Source: an uncultured Flavobacteriales bacterium (GTDB lineage: Bacteria; Bacteroidota; Bacteroidia; Flavobacteriales; Flavobacteriaceae). Taken from it: a DNA stretch of 12,204 bases. The stretch spans positions 1-12,204 of the forward strand of contig CAJVXR010000042.1 of assembly GCA_913009535.1 (NCBI GenBank), given 5' to 3'. Below are positions 5,786 to 12,204 of this stretch, in pieces. Both the position numbers and the translations under genes were made by a program. The notes beneath the pieces were generated by a model. That model made no database searches and had not been told where the DNA came from. It was given only the letters and a program-made list of their open reading frames with translations. How positions within the stretch are numbered: the first letter of the stretch is position 1; each line of letters opens with the position of its first letter.

Positions 5786-6611
5786 AACCACAATAAAAAC
5801 AGCAGTTATTGGAAATCCAATTCAACATAGTTTATCTCCACAAATACATAATTATTGGATAAAGCAAAACAAAGTAAACACCACAAATTATGAAAAAATA
5901 AAGATAGATATTTCGAGTGCAGCAGATGAAATTAAGAATTTATTTGAGTGTGGCTTTGGCGGTTTAAATGTAACAATACCATTTAAAGAATTAGCTTATA
6001 AGTTGTGTGATAATGTTGATTTGCCAATACAAAAACTAAAAGCCGTTAATACTATTGTTTATAAAAATAATATAATTACTGGATATAACACTGATCCAGC
6101 TGGATTTATAAATTCTATAAATGATCAAATTAAAAATAACAATATCATCAAAAAAAATAGTTTAGTGTTTGGTGCTGGTGGTTCAGCAAGATCAATTATT
6201 TATGCTCTAAATAAAATGGAGTCTAATATTACTGTTATAAATAGGACTGCTGAAAAAGTTGAATTAATTTCAAAGGATCTAGATATACCGCTAAAAATAA
6301 AGAGTTATAAAGAAATTAATAATATTATTTCAGATATTGATTTAATCGTAAATACTACATCTTTAGGTATGAAAGATAACCATAATATTGAAATAGATTT
6401 TGATAAATCTAAAGCCAACCTACATGTTTATGATCTAATTTATAATCCACAACAGACAAAATTATTAATAGATGCAGAGATGAGTGGTTGTACTTATCAA
6501 AATGGTTTAGATATGCTGGTTCATCAGGCTGCAGAATCTTTTTTTATTTGGCATGGTATTTATCCAACAATAAATGAAGAAATATTTTCAATAATTAGAG
6601 AGTTAAAATAA
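5778..6611 (+). CDS. aroE: Shikimate dehydrogenase (NADP-dependent)
   Basis: Catalyses reduction of 3-dehydroshikimate to shikimate in aromatic amino acid synthesis. The 277 residues match AroE. Shikimate-binding serines lie in SLSPQIHNYW (S18, S20). The catalytic Lys is in NVTIPFKELA (K70), and the catalytic Asp in GYNTDPAGF (D106). The NADP-binding glycine loop GAGGSAR is at 132-138, with the NADP-phosphate motif NRT at 155-157. The closing motif NGLDMLVHQAAESF is at 242-255. The NRT motif argues for NADP and for true AroE rather than YdiB. The start overlaps the maf end by eight bases and the stop shares one base with the coaE ATG (TAATG), pointing to translational coupling. Its presence shows a free-living type of amino acid metabolism rather than a Rickettsia-like parasite. 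Confidence 0.97.
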   Translation: MSETTIKTAVIGNPIQHSLSPQIHNYWIKQNKVNTTNYEKIKIDISSAADEIKNLFECGFGGLNVTIPFKELAYKLCDNVDLPIQKLKAVNTIVYKNNIITGYNTDPAGFINSINDQIKNNNIIKKNSLVFGAGGSARSIIYALNKMESNITVINRTAEKVELISKDLDIPLKIKSYKEINNIISDIDLIVNTTSLGMKDNHNIEIDFDKSKANLHVYDLIYNPQQTKLLIDAEMSGCTYQNGLDMLVHQAAESFFIWHGIYPTINEEIFSIIRELK

Positions 6612-7234
6612 TGTTACTAGTGGGATTAACTGGTTCAATAGGTATGGGTAAAAGTACCACAGCCAATATGTTTAAGAAGTTTGGGTTCGGTGTTTATAAT
6701 GCAGATGATGCGGTACATTATATTTATGAAAACGATCAAAATATAATAGATCAGATAGATAAAAAATTTCCTGGTTCTAAAATAAATAATAAAGTTGATA
6801 GAGGTGAACTAAGAAATATTTTAACTAAAGATCCTAAAAGATTTAAAGATTTAGAAAATATTATACATCCGGCCACACGACTATATCAAATTAATTACAT
6901 CAAAGACTGTATAAAAAAAAACTTTGCTGGTTGTATTTTAGATATTCCTCTTTTATTTGAAACAAGAGGTGAAAAGTATGTTGATGTTATAGTGCTTGTA
7001 AGTGCCTCAGAAGAAACACAACGCAAAAGAATTTTAGGTGAGAGACAATTGCCGATCGAAGTATTTGAACGTATAAAAGATCAACAAATGCCAGACAAAG
7101 AAAAAAAAGAAAAATCTGATTTTATTATCTCTACAGATCAGAGTATTGAAGACACAGAAGAAGAGGTTAGATTGTTGATTGATAAATTTAAAAAAATAAA
7201 AAGTGAAGCATGGGAAAGTCAGTATAGTAAATAA
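6611..7234 (+). CDS. coaE: Dephospho-CoA kinase
   Basis: Last step of coenzyme A synthesis: ATP-dependent phosphorylation of the ribose 3'-hydroxyl of dephospho-CoA. The 207 residues are typical. The P-loop GSIGMGKST is at 8-16 within the alphaproteobacterial-style N-terminus VGLTGSIGMGKS. The acceptor-site motif NADDAVH is at 30-36, IIHPATR at 84-90, and LDIPLLFET at 110-118. The lid helix has the RKRILGERQ segment at 138-146. All key residues are present. It overlaps the aroE stop by one base and is followed by dnaQ after two bases, so it sits mid-operon. Confidence 0.96.
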   Translation: MLLVGLTGSIGMGKSTTANMFKKFGFGVYNADDAVHYIYENDQNIIDQIDKKFPGSKINNKVDRGELRNILTKDPKRFKDLENIIHPATRLYQINYIKDCIKKNFAGCILDIPLLFETRGEKYVDVIVLVSASEETQRKRILGERQLPIEVFERIKDQQMPDKEKKEKSDFIISTDQSIEDTEEEVRLLIDKFKKIKSEAWESQYSK

Positions 7235-7236
7235 CT

Positions 7237-7926
7237 ATGAGAGAAATTGTTTTAGATACAGAAACGACAGGTTTAAAATTTTCAGATAATCACCGTGTTA
7301 TAGAAGTTGCTGCTATTGAAATTGTAGACTACCTTCCAACCGGTAAAGTCTTCCATAAATATGTAAACCCACAAAGAGATGTTCCTGAATCATCAGTTGA
7401 TATTCATGGCATTACAGAGAAATTTCTAGAAAATAAGCCATTATTTAAAGAAATAGCTGATGAATTTTTAGAGTTTATCAGTGTAGATAACATTGTTGCT
7501 CACAATGCACCCTTTGATATCGGATTTTTAAATTTTGAATTGCAAAGGTGTGGTAAAAACACGCTATCTAATAAAGCAATCGATACAGTAGTTTTAGCAC
7601 GAGAAAAATTTCCAGGGCAAAGTGTTTCGCTAGATGCTCTATGTAAGAGACTCTCGATAGATAATACATTGCGTGAAAAACACTCTGCAACATTAGATGC
7701 TGAATTATTGGCTCGAGTATACATAGAATTAAATGATGCTAGAGAACCATCCCTAAATCTAGCAATTGATGTAGAAGATCATTTAATCGATACAGATTTT
7801 GATATTTCACTTTTACAAGAAAGAAATTTAAAAATACAAATCACATCAGAAGAAGAAAGATTGCATAGTGAATTTATTAATACTCTGGGTAAAGATGCAA
7901 TTTGGCATAAAATAAAGAATGACTAG
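7237..7926 (+). CDS. dnaQ: DNA polymerase III epsilon subunit (3'-5' proofreading exonuclease)
   Basis: Proofreading exonuclease of the replicative polymerase core. The 229 residues are usual for alphaproteobacterial DnaQ. The DEDDh catalytic set is complete: Exo I in VLDTETTG (D7, E9), Exo II in VAHNAPFDIGFL (D94), and Exo III in KHSATLDAELLA (H149, D154). The HGIT motif at 57-60 is also typical. The segment after about residue 170 is less conserved and should contact the polymerase alpha subunit. It begins two bases after coaE, and its end overlaps the following Nudix gene by eight bases. In Alphaproteobacteria dnaQ lies close to the origin, as here. Confidence 0.95.
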   Translation: MREIVLDTETTGLKFSDNHRVIEVAAIEIVDYLPTGKVFHKYVNPQRDVPESSVDIHGITEKFLENKPLFKEIADEFLEFISVDNIVAHNAPFDIGFLNFELQRCGKNTLSNKAIDTVVLAREKFPGQSVSLDALCKRLSIDNTLREKHSATLDAELLARVYIELNDAREPSLNLAIDVEDHLIDTDFDISLLQERNLKIQITSEEERLHSEFINTLGKDAIWHKIKND

Positions 7927-8659
7927 TAATTACACTGATCAAATCAACATTGAGCCAGCAGATTTAAACAAAATTCCTTCAGAACCAATTCCTGCTTCTA
8001 CAGTCCTGTTGCTTAGAGATGGTAAGAATACAGTAGAAGTTTTTATGCTTAAAAGATCCGCAGCTTCCAATTTTGGAAATGCTTGGGTATTTCCTGGAGG
8101 TAAACTTGATTCAGAAGACATAATGGGAAAATTTTCTAATCAACCTGTATCCACCAAAAAAGAAATTGGTGATATAGAGGTCAGCTATTTATTAGCTGCA
8201 ATAAGAGAATGCTTTGAAGAGTGTGGTGTCCTTATTGCTAATAGAAATTCGGGTGAAGTATTCATCCCTCAAGATGAAAAAGAAAATAAAATATTAAAAA
8301 AATATCAGTTCCAAATCAATAATAATGAAATAAGTTTTTATAATATTTTGAATAATTTAAATTTATATCCAGCAATTAATAATTTAACATACTTATCACA
8401 CTGGACTACCCCAACGACTGAGAAAAAAAGATATAGCACTAAATTTTATCTTGCATCACTTCCAAGCAAACAAGATGCTGTGCACGATGGGTTTGAAGGC
8501 GTTGATAGCTTGTGGATTTCTCCGGAAAAAGCCTTGAGTCTGTATAAATCGGGGAAATTTCCAATTATACTTCCTACAATAAAAAGTCTTGAAGCAATTA
8601 GATTGTATAAAAGTACCAATGAATTGTTAAGTAAATTTATTAATTCAAACGCAAGCTAA
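7919..8659 (+). CDS. NUDT19/RP2p-like Nudix hydrolase with interrupted Nudix box
   Basis: The 246-residue protein begins a Nudix fold at about 24 (IPASTVLLLRDG), continues through FMLKRS (42-47) and the first half of the Nudix box at FPGGKLDSED (58-67), and ends the box at AIRECFEECGVLIA (94-107), with the metal-binding REXXEEXG intact. In the canonical box, REXXEEXG starts 14 residues after the first Gly; here it starts 36 after, so roughly 22 residues are inserted. Such interrupted boxes occur in the NUDT19/RP2p group, several of which cleave CoA or acyl-CoA; the downstream HWTTP motif (161-165) and RYSTKFYLASLP (171-182) also resemble that group. A CoA diphosphatase role near coaE is attractive but inferred; the substrate is unknown. 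The start overlaps dnaQ by eight bases, implying membership of the same operon. Confidence 0.83.
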   Translation: MTSNYTDQINIEPADLNKIPSEPIPASTVLLLRDGKNTVEVFMLKRSAASNFGNAWVFPGGKLDSEDIMGKFSNQPVSTKKEIGDIEVSYLLAAIRECFEECGVLIANRNSGEVFIPQDEKENKILKKYQFQINNNEISFYNILNNLNLYPAINNLTYLSHWTTPTTEKKRYSTKFYLASLPSKQDAVHDGFEGVDSLWISPEKALSLYKSGKFPIILPTIKSLEAIRLYKSTNELLSKFINSNAS

Positions 8660-8677
8660 GACATAAACTGGTAAATT

Positions 8678-8938
8678 ATGAATTGGATTAATTATATTGG
8701 AATTTTTGCTGGTGTTTTAACCACAGTATCTTTTATCCCACAAGTAATAAAAGTTTGGCGATTCAAAAGTGCCAAAGACTTATCAGCTTGGTGGTTACTA
8801 ATTTTTTTTATAGGTGTATCTAGTTGGTTGGTATATGGATTTTTAATTATTGATTTTCCAATAGTTATTGCAAATGCGGCAACTATATTTTTATTGATAT
8901 TTATTATTATTGCAAAAATAATTTATCGAAATAATTAA
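8678..8938 (+). CDS. SemiSWEET-type PQ-loop membrane transporter
   Basis: Small membrane protein of 86 residues forming one triple-helix bundle: helices at about 5-24, 38-57 and 59-81. The PQ-loop signature SFIPQVIKVWRFKSA (18-32), the conserved Trp in SSWLVYG (48-54) and the Asn in IANAA (64-68) are typical of bacterial SemiSWEETs, which dimerise to form a sugar uniporter. The specific sugar cannot be read from sequence. The ATG lies 18 bases after the Nudix gene on the same strand, so it is probably the last gene of the maf operon. It converges on secB, sharing a four-base overlap of the stop codons, with no terminator between them. Confidence 0.88.
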   Translation: MNWINYIGIFAGVLTTVSFIPQVIKVWRFKSAKDLSAWWLLIFFIGVSSWLVYGFLIIDFPIVIANAATIFLLIFIIIAKIIYRNN

Positions 8939-9366
8939 TTTACTTCACTTTGCTCTTTTCGGTTCTTGTATAACTCTGCAAAGTTTACTGTATCTAACAA
9001 TAAAGGGGGTAAGCCACCATCAGCATGCAAATCATAAATAATCCTTCTTGCGAATGGAAATAAAATTCTTGGACATTCAACCAACAGATATGGTTCTTTA
9101 ATATCATCTGTTAAATTCTCAAATTCAAATACACCCTGATATACTAAATCTATTAAAAATACACTATTGTCCTGGTGTGTAGCAGCTACATTTATACTTA
9201 ATATAACTTCAAATAAATTGTCTTTAGATGTTGCATTGGCTTTTACATCAACTGTTACACTTATTGCAGGACGATCTTCTTTATTAGCAAAAGGAAATGG
9301 ACCCTTGGGGTTTTCAAAAGATAAATCTTTTATATATTGTGAAATTATTTTTGTTTTAACATCCAT
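8935..9366 (-). CDS. secB: Protein-export chaperone SecB
   Basis: Tetrameric cytosolic chaperone that keeps preproteins unfolded and hands them to SecA for Sec-dependent export. The 143 residues are within the usual alphaproteobacterial range. The N-terminal FENPKGPFPF segment (about 18-27) is present, with the Val/Ala-rich beta strands of the SecB fold after it. The characteristic core VECPRILFPFARRIIYDL (about 96-113) is followed by GGLPPLLLDTVNFAELY (about 116-132). The ATG shares one base with the fxsA stop (TAATG read on the minus strand), so it is the second gene of an fxsA-secB pair. The secB/fxsA pairing beside dnaQ is ancestral in Alphaproteobacteria. Confidence 0.96.
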   Translation of the reverse strand: MDVKTKIISQYIKDLSFENPKGPFPFANKEDRPAISVTVDVKANATSKDNLFEVILSINVAATHQDNSVFLIDLVYQGVFEFENLTDDIKEPYLLVECPRILFPFARRIIYDLHADGGLPPLLLDTVNFAELYKNRKEQSEVN

Positions 9367-9803
9367 TATTTTTCGTCCTCATTATTTATTTCGACATATT
9401 CTGCGTCAATTATATTATCATTTTTTTCAGGTTGTTTAATACCATACTGACCCATAAACCTTTTTATTAATAGATTTGCAAATATTTTCCTTGTAAATGG
9501 TAATAGTCCTAAAAACCCTACTGCATCAGTTACAAATCCAGGAACTAAAAGCAACAAACCAGACAACAATATTACAAAACCACCAACAATATTTTCAATT
9601 GGTGCATTACCAGAAATAATATCTTTCTGAATATTTAAAAGAGTAGAAATACCTTGTAATCTAACTAGGTAAACTCCGATAACTGCTGTTAAAAATATCA
9701 ATAAAATTGTATTGAAAGTGCCTAAAAGCCCACCGAATTGAATAAATGTAGCAATTTCAATTACTGGTAGAATAATGAATATGGATATAAAAATATAAAA
9801 CAA
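9366..9803 (-). CDS. fxsA: FxsA-family membrane protein
   Basis: Inner-membrane protein of 145 residues. Predicted helices lie at about 3-21 (ending in LPVIEIATF), 28-48 and 72-93. The FxsA signature is LLLVPGFVTDAVGFLGLLPF (83-102). The soluble tail after 115 is acidic and poorly conserved. The E. coli relative is known for suppressing F-plasmid exclusion of phage T7; the normal cellular role is unknown. The start is a TTG at 9803: no in-frame ATG exists between the upstream stop codon and the first helix, and the N-terminus then matches the family. It is the first gene of the fxsA-secB pair and diverges from the Tim44-domain gene. Confidence 0.92.
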   Translation of the reverse strand: MFYIFISIFIILPVIEIATFIQFGGLLGTFNTILLIFLTAVIGVYLVRLQGISTLLNIQKDIISGNAPIENIVGGFVILLSGLLLLVPGFVTDAVGFLGLLPFTRKIFANLLIKRFMGQYGIKQPEKNDNIIDAEYVEINNEDEK

Positions 9804-9880
9804 GCTATGTATTTTGGTTGAATCTTTACTTTAAGTACTTACATAAGGTACTCTATAAAAAAATAATGTAAATATTTACT
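9804..9880. promoter_or_regulatory. 77-bp divergent promoter region between fxsA and the Tim44-domain gene
   Basis: The only non-coding bases available to drive both divergent genes. They include the palindrome AAGTACTT (9833-9840) and an inverted repeat AGTAC / GTACT (9834-9838 and 9848-9852). Rightward, TTGAAT (9819-9824) and CATAAG (9842-9847), 17 bases apart, form a weak promoter-like pair; TATAAA at 9854-9859 is an alternative -10. I cannot pick a promoter with confidence. Confidence 0.35.
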
Positions 9881-10498
9881 ATGAATGAAGCAATCCAATA
9901 TATGGATATAATATTTTTAGCTGTTGTTGCCGGAATAGTTTTATTAAGACTTAGAAGTGTTTTAGGTAAGCGGACGGGCTCAGAAAAAAAAGACCCTAAC
10001 CTTTTTTCATACGATGAACCAGCAAGTCAGCCATCTGATATTGCAAAACCAATAACAACACCTAAACAAAAATCAGGCGTAGCCTCAGACTGGTTTGATA
10101 ATGAAGATTTCTTAAATGGTGCTAAAGGAGCTTACGAAATGATCGTAACAAACTTTGAGAATGGTAACATTAAAGAATTAAAATCATTGTTAGAAGATAA
10201 TGTTCTTAATGATTTCTCAGAAGTTATAACTCAGCGTAAACAAAATAGTGAACAAGTTGAGTTTAGCTTTATAGGAATAGAATCTGCAGAAATTATTTAT
10301 AAAGACTTAAATAGTTCGCCAATGGAAGTAACTGTTAGATTTGTCTCTGAAATGATTACTTGTATTAAGAATAATAAAGATGAAGTGATATCTGGTAGTT
10401 TAAATCAAATCCAGAAAATTACAGATGTTTGGACATTTTCAAAACATAAAAATAAAAAGAATAGCAATTGGTTGTTATTGGCTACTTCAGCTGACTAA
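9881..10498 (+). CDS. Tim44/TimA-domain membrane-anchored protein
   Basis: The 205-residue protein opens with one hydrophobic helix (about 8-24, DIIFLAVVAGIVLLRLRSV) followed by the basic LGKRTG motif that is diagnostic of alphaproteobacterial Tim44-domain (TimA) proteins. A charged, Pro- and Ser-rich linker spans about 34-68. The C-terminal Tim44-like domain starts near DWFDNEDFLNGAKGAYEMI (70-88) and runs to the end. The domain is shared with mitochondrial Tim44, which tethers the import motor to the inner membrane; the bacterial function is unclear. It is divergent from fxsA, and its stop abuts the stop of the leftward thioesterase with no base between. In related genomes mltA and smr often follow; here they do not. 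Confidence 0.9.
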   Translation: MNEAIQYMDIIFLAVVAGIVLLRLRSVLGKRTGSEKKDPNLFSYDEPASQPSDIAKPITTPKQKSGVASDWFDNEDFLNGAKGAYEMIVTNFENGNIKELKSLLEDNVLNDFSEVITQRKQNSEQVEFSFIGIESAEIIYKDLNSSPMEVTVRFVSEMITCIKNNKDEVISGSLNQIQKITDVWTFSKHKNKKNSNWLLLATSAD

Positions 10499-10927
10499 TT
10501 AATCTTGATATTCTTTTAATAAATTTCTTAAATTATCAGGTACACGAGTAGGTTTCATTTCTGCTTGATTTGTATTAACCCAAATAATTTCTCCCGTAGC
10601 TATTAATTTATTAGAATCTAATAGATAAATTTCTTGCTGAAAAGTAATACTGGAATTACCAATATTTTTAATTCTAGTAAAAACTTCAACTGTGTCCCCA
10701 AGTGTTGCTGGAGACTTATATTCAACAACCGCCTTGACAGTATGAAATTCATTATTTGTCTCTTTTATATATTTTTCCTGATCAAAACCAATTGCGTCAA
10801 AAAATTCGAAAATAGAAACATCTAAAAAAGTTAAGTAGTGAGAATTATATACAATTCTCTGAGCATCTACCTCAGAATAGCGAACACGAAAGCTATAAGG
10901 GAAGGATTTCTTATCTTTTATTGACAT
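10499..10927 (-). CDS. Hotdog-fold acyl-CoA thioesterase (4HBT, YbgC/FadM-like)
   Basis: Predicted single-domain hotdog thioesterase of 142 residues that hydrolyses an acyl-CoA or acyl-ACP thioester. The 4HBT active-site region FRVRYSEVDAQRIVYNSHYL contains the catalytic Asp (D21 from this start) and the Tyr-Asn turn into the central helix. It is followed by the hotdog strands, including VKAVVEYKSPATLGDTVEV and ATGEIIWVNT. I chose the ATG at 10927; a TTG two codons upstream (10933) is also possible and would touch the hslU stop at 10934. The gene directly follows hslU on the same strand, so it is probably cotranscribed with it. No tol-pal genes are visible, so the E. coli YbgC context does not apply. 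The substrate cannot be deduced. Confidence 0.88.
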   Translation of the reverse strand: MSIKDKKSFPYSFRVRYSEVDAQRIVYNSHYLTFLDVSIFEFFDAIGFDQEKYIKETNNEFHTVKAVVEYKSPATLGDTVEVFTRIKNIGNSSITFQQEIYLLDSNKLIATGEIIWVNTNQAEMKPTRVPDNLRNLLKEYQD

Positions 10928-10933
10928 TAGCAA

Positions 10934-12204
10934 TTATAATATAAATTTAGATAAATCAGTATCTTTTGATAATTCAGTTGTATTTAATTTTACATATTCA
11001 GTATCTACAGTAACTACTTGCCCTTTTCGGTCAGAAGCCGAAAAACTTATTTCTTCTAAAACTCGCTCAAGAATTGTGTGTAATCTTCGTGCACCTATAT
11101 TCTCAATTGTAGTATTTATATCAACCGCTAAGGTTGCAAGAGCATCTATACCGTCTTCTGTGAATGTTATTTTAACATCTTCAGTTAGCATTAATGCTTC
11201 ATATTGTTTAATTAAACTAAATTTAGGCTCCTTTAAAATTCGCTTAAAATCTTCTTGGGTAAGAGCATTTAACGCAACTCTTATAGGCAGTCTACCTTGT
11301 AATTCAGGCAATAAATCAGAAGGCTTTGATAATTGAAATGCTCCTGAAGCAATGAAAAGGATATGATCTGTTTTAACAGTACCATGTTTAGTTGAAACAA
11401 CGGTACCTTCTATTAAAGGCAATAAATCTCTTTGTACACCTTCTCTAGACACATCACCACCTTGTCTCTCAGACCTTGCACATACTTTATCAATTTCATC
11501 TATAAAAACTATACCATTATCTTCAACAGCTTGTTTTGCTTCTGTAACTATCTGATCGTGATCAATTAATTTGTCGGACTCTTCATTGACTAAAACTTCA
11601 TATGAATCACTGACTTTTATTTTTTTCTTTTTAGTCTTCCCACCCATAGCCTTACCAAGCATATCATTGAGATTAATCATACCAATTCCATTGCCACCAC
11701 TACCTTGGAGATCAATAGTTGATGATCCAGTATCTTGAATTTCAATTTCAATTTCTTTGTCATCGATTTCTTGATTCCTTAATTTTTTTCGAAAGCTTTC
11801 TCTGGTGGCAGAGCCAGCACCAGGTCCTACTAAACTATCTAACACTCGCTCTTCAGCAGCTAGTTGTGCTTTAGCTTTAACTTCTTTTCTTTTACTTTGT
11901 TTAATCATAGAAATAGAAATTTCAATTAGGTCACGAATGATTTGTTCCACATCTCTTCCAACATAACCAACCTCAGTAAACTTAGTTGCTTCCACTTTAA
12001 TGAAAGGAGCTTGTGCTAATTTTGAAAGACGTCTAGATATTTCAGTTTTACCAACACCAGTTGGACCAACCATAAGAATATTCTTTGGAAGTATTTCTTC
12101 TTTGATTTCACCTTCAAGTTGCTGACGACGCCATCTATTTCTTAAAGCAATAGCAACTGCTTTTTTAGCATCATCCTGACCAATTATAAAACGATCTAAC
12201 TCAG
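10934..12204 (-). CDS. hslU: ATP-dependent protease ATPase subunit HslU (ClpY), N-terminus missing
   Basis: AAA+ unfoldase that feeds substrates to the HslV peptidase. The frame is open to the right edge: before the internal Met at 12073 there are 43 more codons, starting [17 protein letters not shown], so only about 15-20 N-terminal residues are lost. Walker [10 protein letters not shown] (12067-12041) is followed by the pore loop GYVGRD. The I-domain insertion (roughly the 150 residues after it) is Gly- and Lys-rich. Walker B is IVFIDEIDK. Sensor 1 lies near ASGAF, then [11 protein letters not shown], and sensor 2 is [12 protein letters not shown]. The C-terminal tail ending DLSKFIL, which docks into HslV, is intact. 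hslV is expected just beyond the right edge. Confidence 0.96.
   Translation of the reverse strand, partial: ELDRFIIGQDDAKKAVAIALRNRWRRQQLEGEIKEEILPKNILMVGPTGVGKTEISRRLSKLAQAPFIKVEATKFTEVGYVGRDVEQIIRDLIEISISMIKQSKRKEVKAKAQLAAEERVLDSLVGPGAGSATRESFRKKLRNQEIDDKEIEIEIQDTGSSTIDLQGSGGNGIGMINLNDMLGKAMGGKTKKKKIKVSDSYEVLVNEESDKLIDHDQIVTEAKQAVEDNGIVFIDEIDKVCARSERQGGDVSREGVQRDLLPLIEGTVVSTKHGTVKTDHILFIASGAFQLSKPSDLLPELQGRLPIRVALNALTQEDFKRILKEPKFSLIKQYEALMLTEDVKITFTEDGIDALATLAVDINTTIENIGARRLHTILERVLEEISFSASDRKGQVVTVDTEYVKLNTTELSKDTDLSKFIL

Noticed and set aside
9167..9439. 90-residue plus-strand frame across secB and fxsA
   Set aside because: Antisense to two well-conserved genes, with no ribosome site or signature.
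10928..10933. TTG start for the thioesterase at 10933
   Set aside because: An ATG only two codons later gives the normal N-terminus; the TTG cannot be excluded but is less likely.
1..12204. tRNA/rRNA genes, CRISPR arrays, insertion sequences, toxin-antitoxin or phage genes
   Set aside because: Nearly all bases lie in recognisable housekeeping genes, and the few gaps show no cloverleaf-like, repeat-spacer or terminal-inverted-repeat structure.

Overview
The window is a compact, AT-rich (about 30% GC by eye) chromosomal segment from what looks like a streamlined alphaproteobacterium. Clean members of widely conserved families are packed with overlaps or gaps of a few bases. There are no mobile elements, CRISPR arrays, tRNAs or rRNAs. 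The order rho / hem genes / intergenic / maf-aroE-coaE-dnaQ / secB / fxsA / Tim44-domain protein is the classic alphaproteobacterial neighbourhood of the chromosomal replication origin (compare Caulobacter and Rickettsia, where oriC lies beside hemE). The low GC and compactness suggest a SAR11-like (Pelagibacterales) or another streamlined marine lineage; that placement is inference.

Left part (1-4915): the 3' end of a YyaL/DUF255 gene and apt run rightward. They meet rho and a tight leftward heme cluster, transcribed hemE > hemH > hemG and then, after 199 bp, rho. These hem genes cover three late steps of protoheme synthesis: uroporphyrinogen III decarboxylation, protoporphyrinogen oxidation and iron insertion. 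The oxidase is the flavodoxin-type HemG, not the HemJ usual in Alphaproteobacteria.

Centre (4916-5194): the longest gene-free stretch (279 bp) lies between divergent hemE and maf. I read it as oriC. It holds an apparent basal unwinding module (read on the minus strand: two overlapping DnaA-box-like 9-mers, a short GC cluster, five CTA/TAG DnaA-trio triplets, then an AT-only run reaching the hemE start codon). It also holds a perfect DnaA box (TTATACACA), two one-mismatch boxes, an inverted repeat and two long G-free tracts. Genes on both sides point away from it, as expected for leading-strand genes.

Right part (5195-12204): maf, aroE, coaE, dnaQ, a NUDT19-like Nudix hydrolase and a SemiSWEET transporter form one rightward run of overlapping or nearly adjacent genes. 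It meets leftward fxsA-secB. A Tim44-domain gene diverges from fxsA and converges on a hotdog thioesterase that follows hslU, whose first ~15-20 codons lie off the right edge. The housekeeping content (nucleotide sanitation and salvage, shikimate and CoA synthesis, proofreading, protein export, proteolysis) is ordinary; the origin architecture and HemG are the parts that deserve attention.
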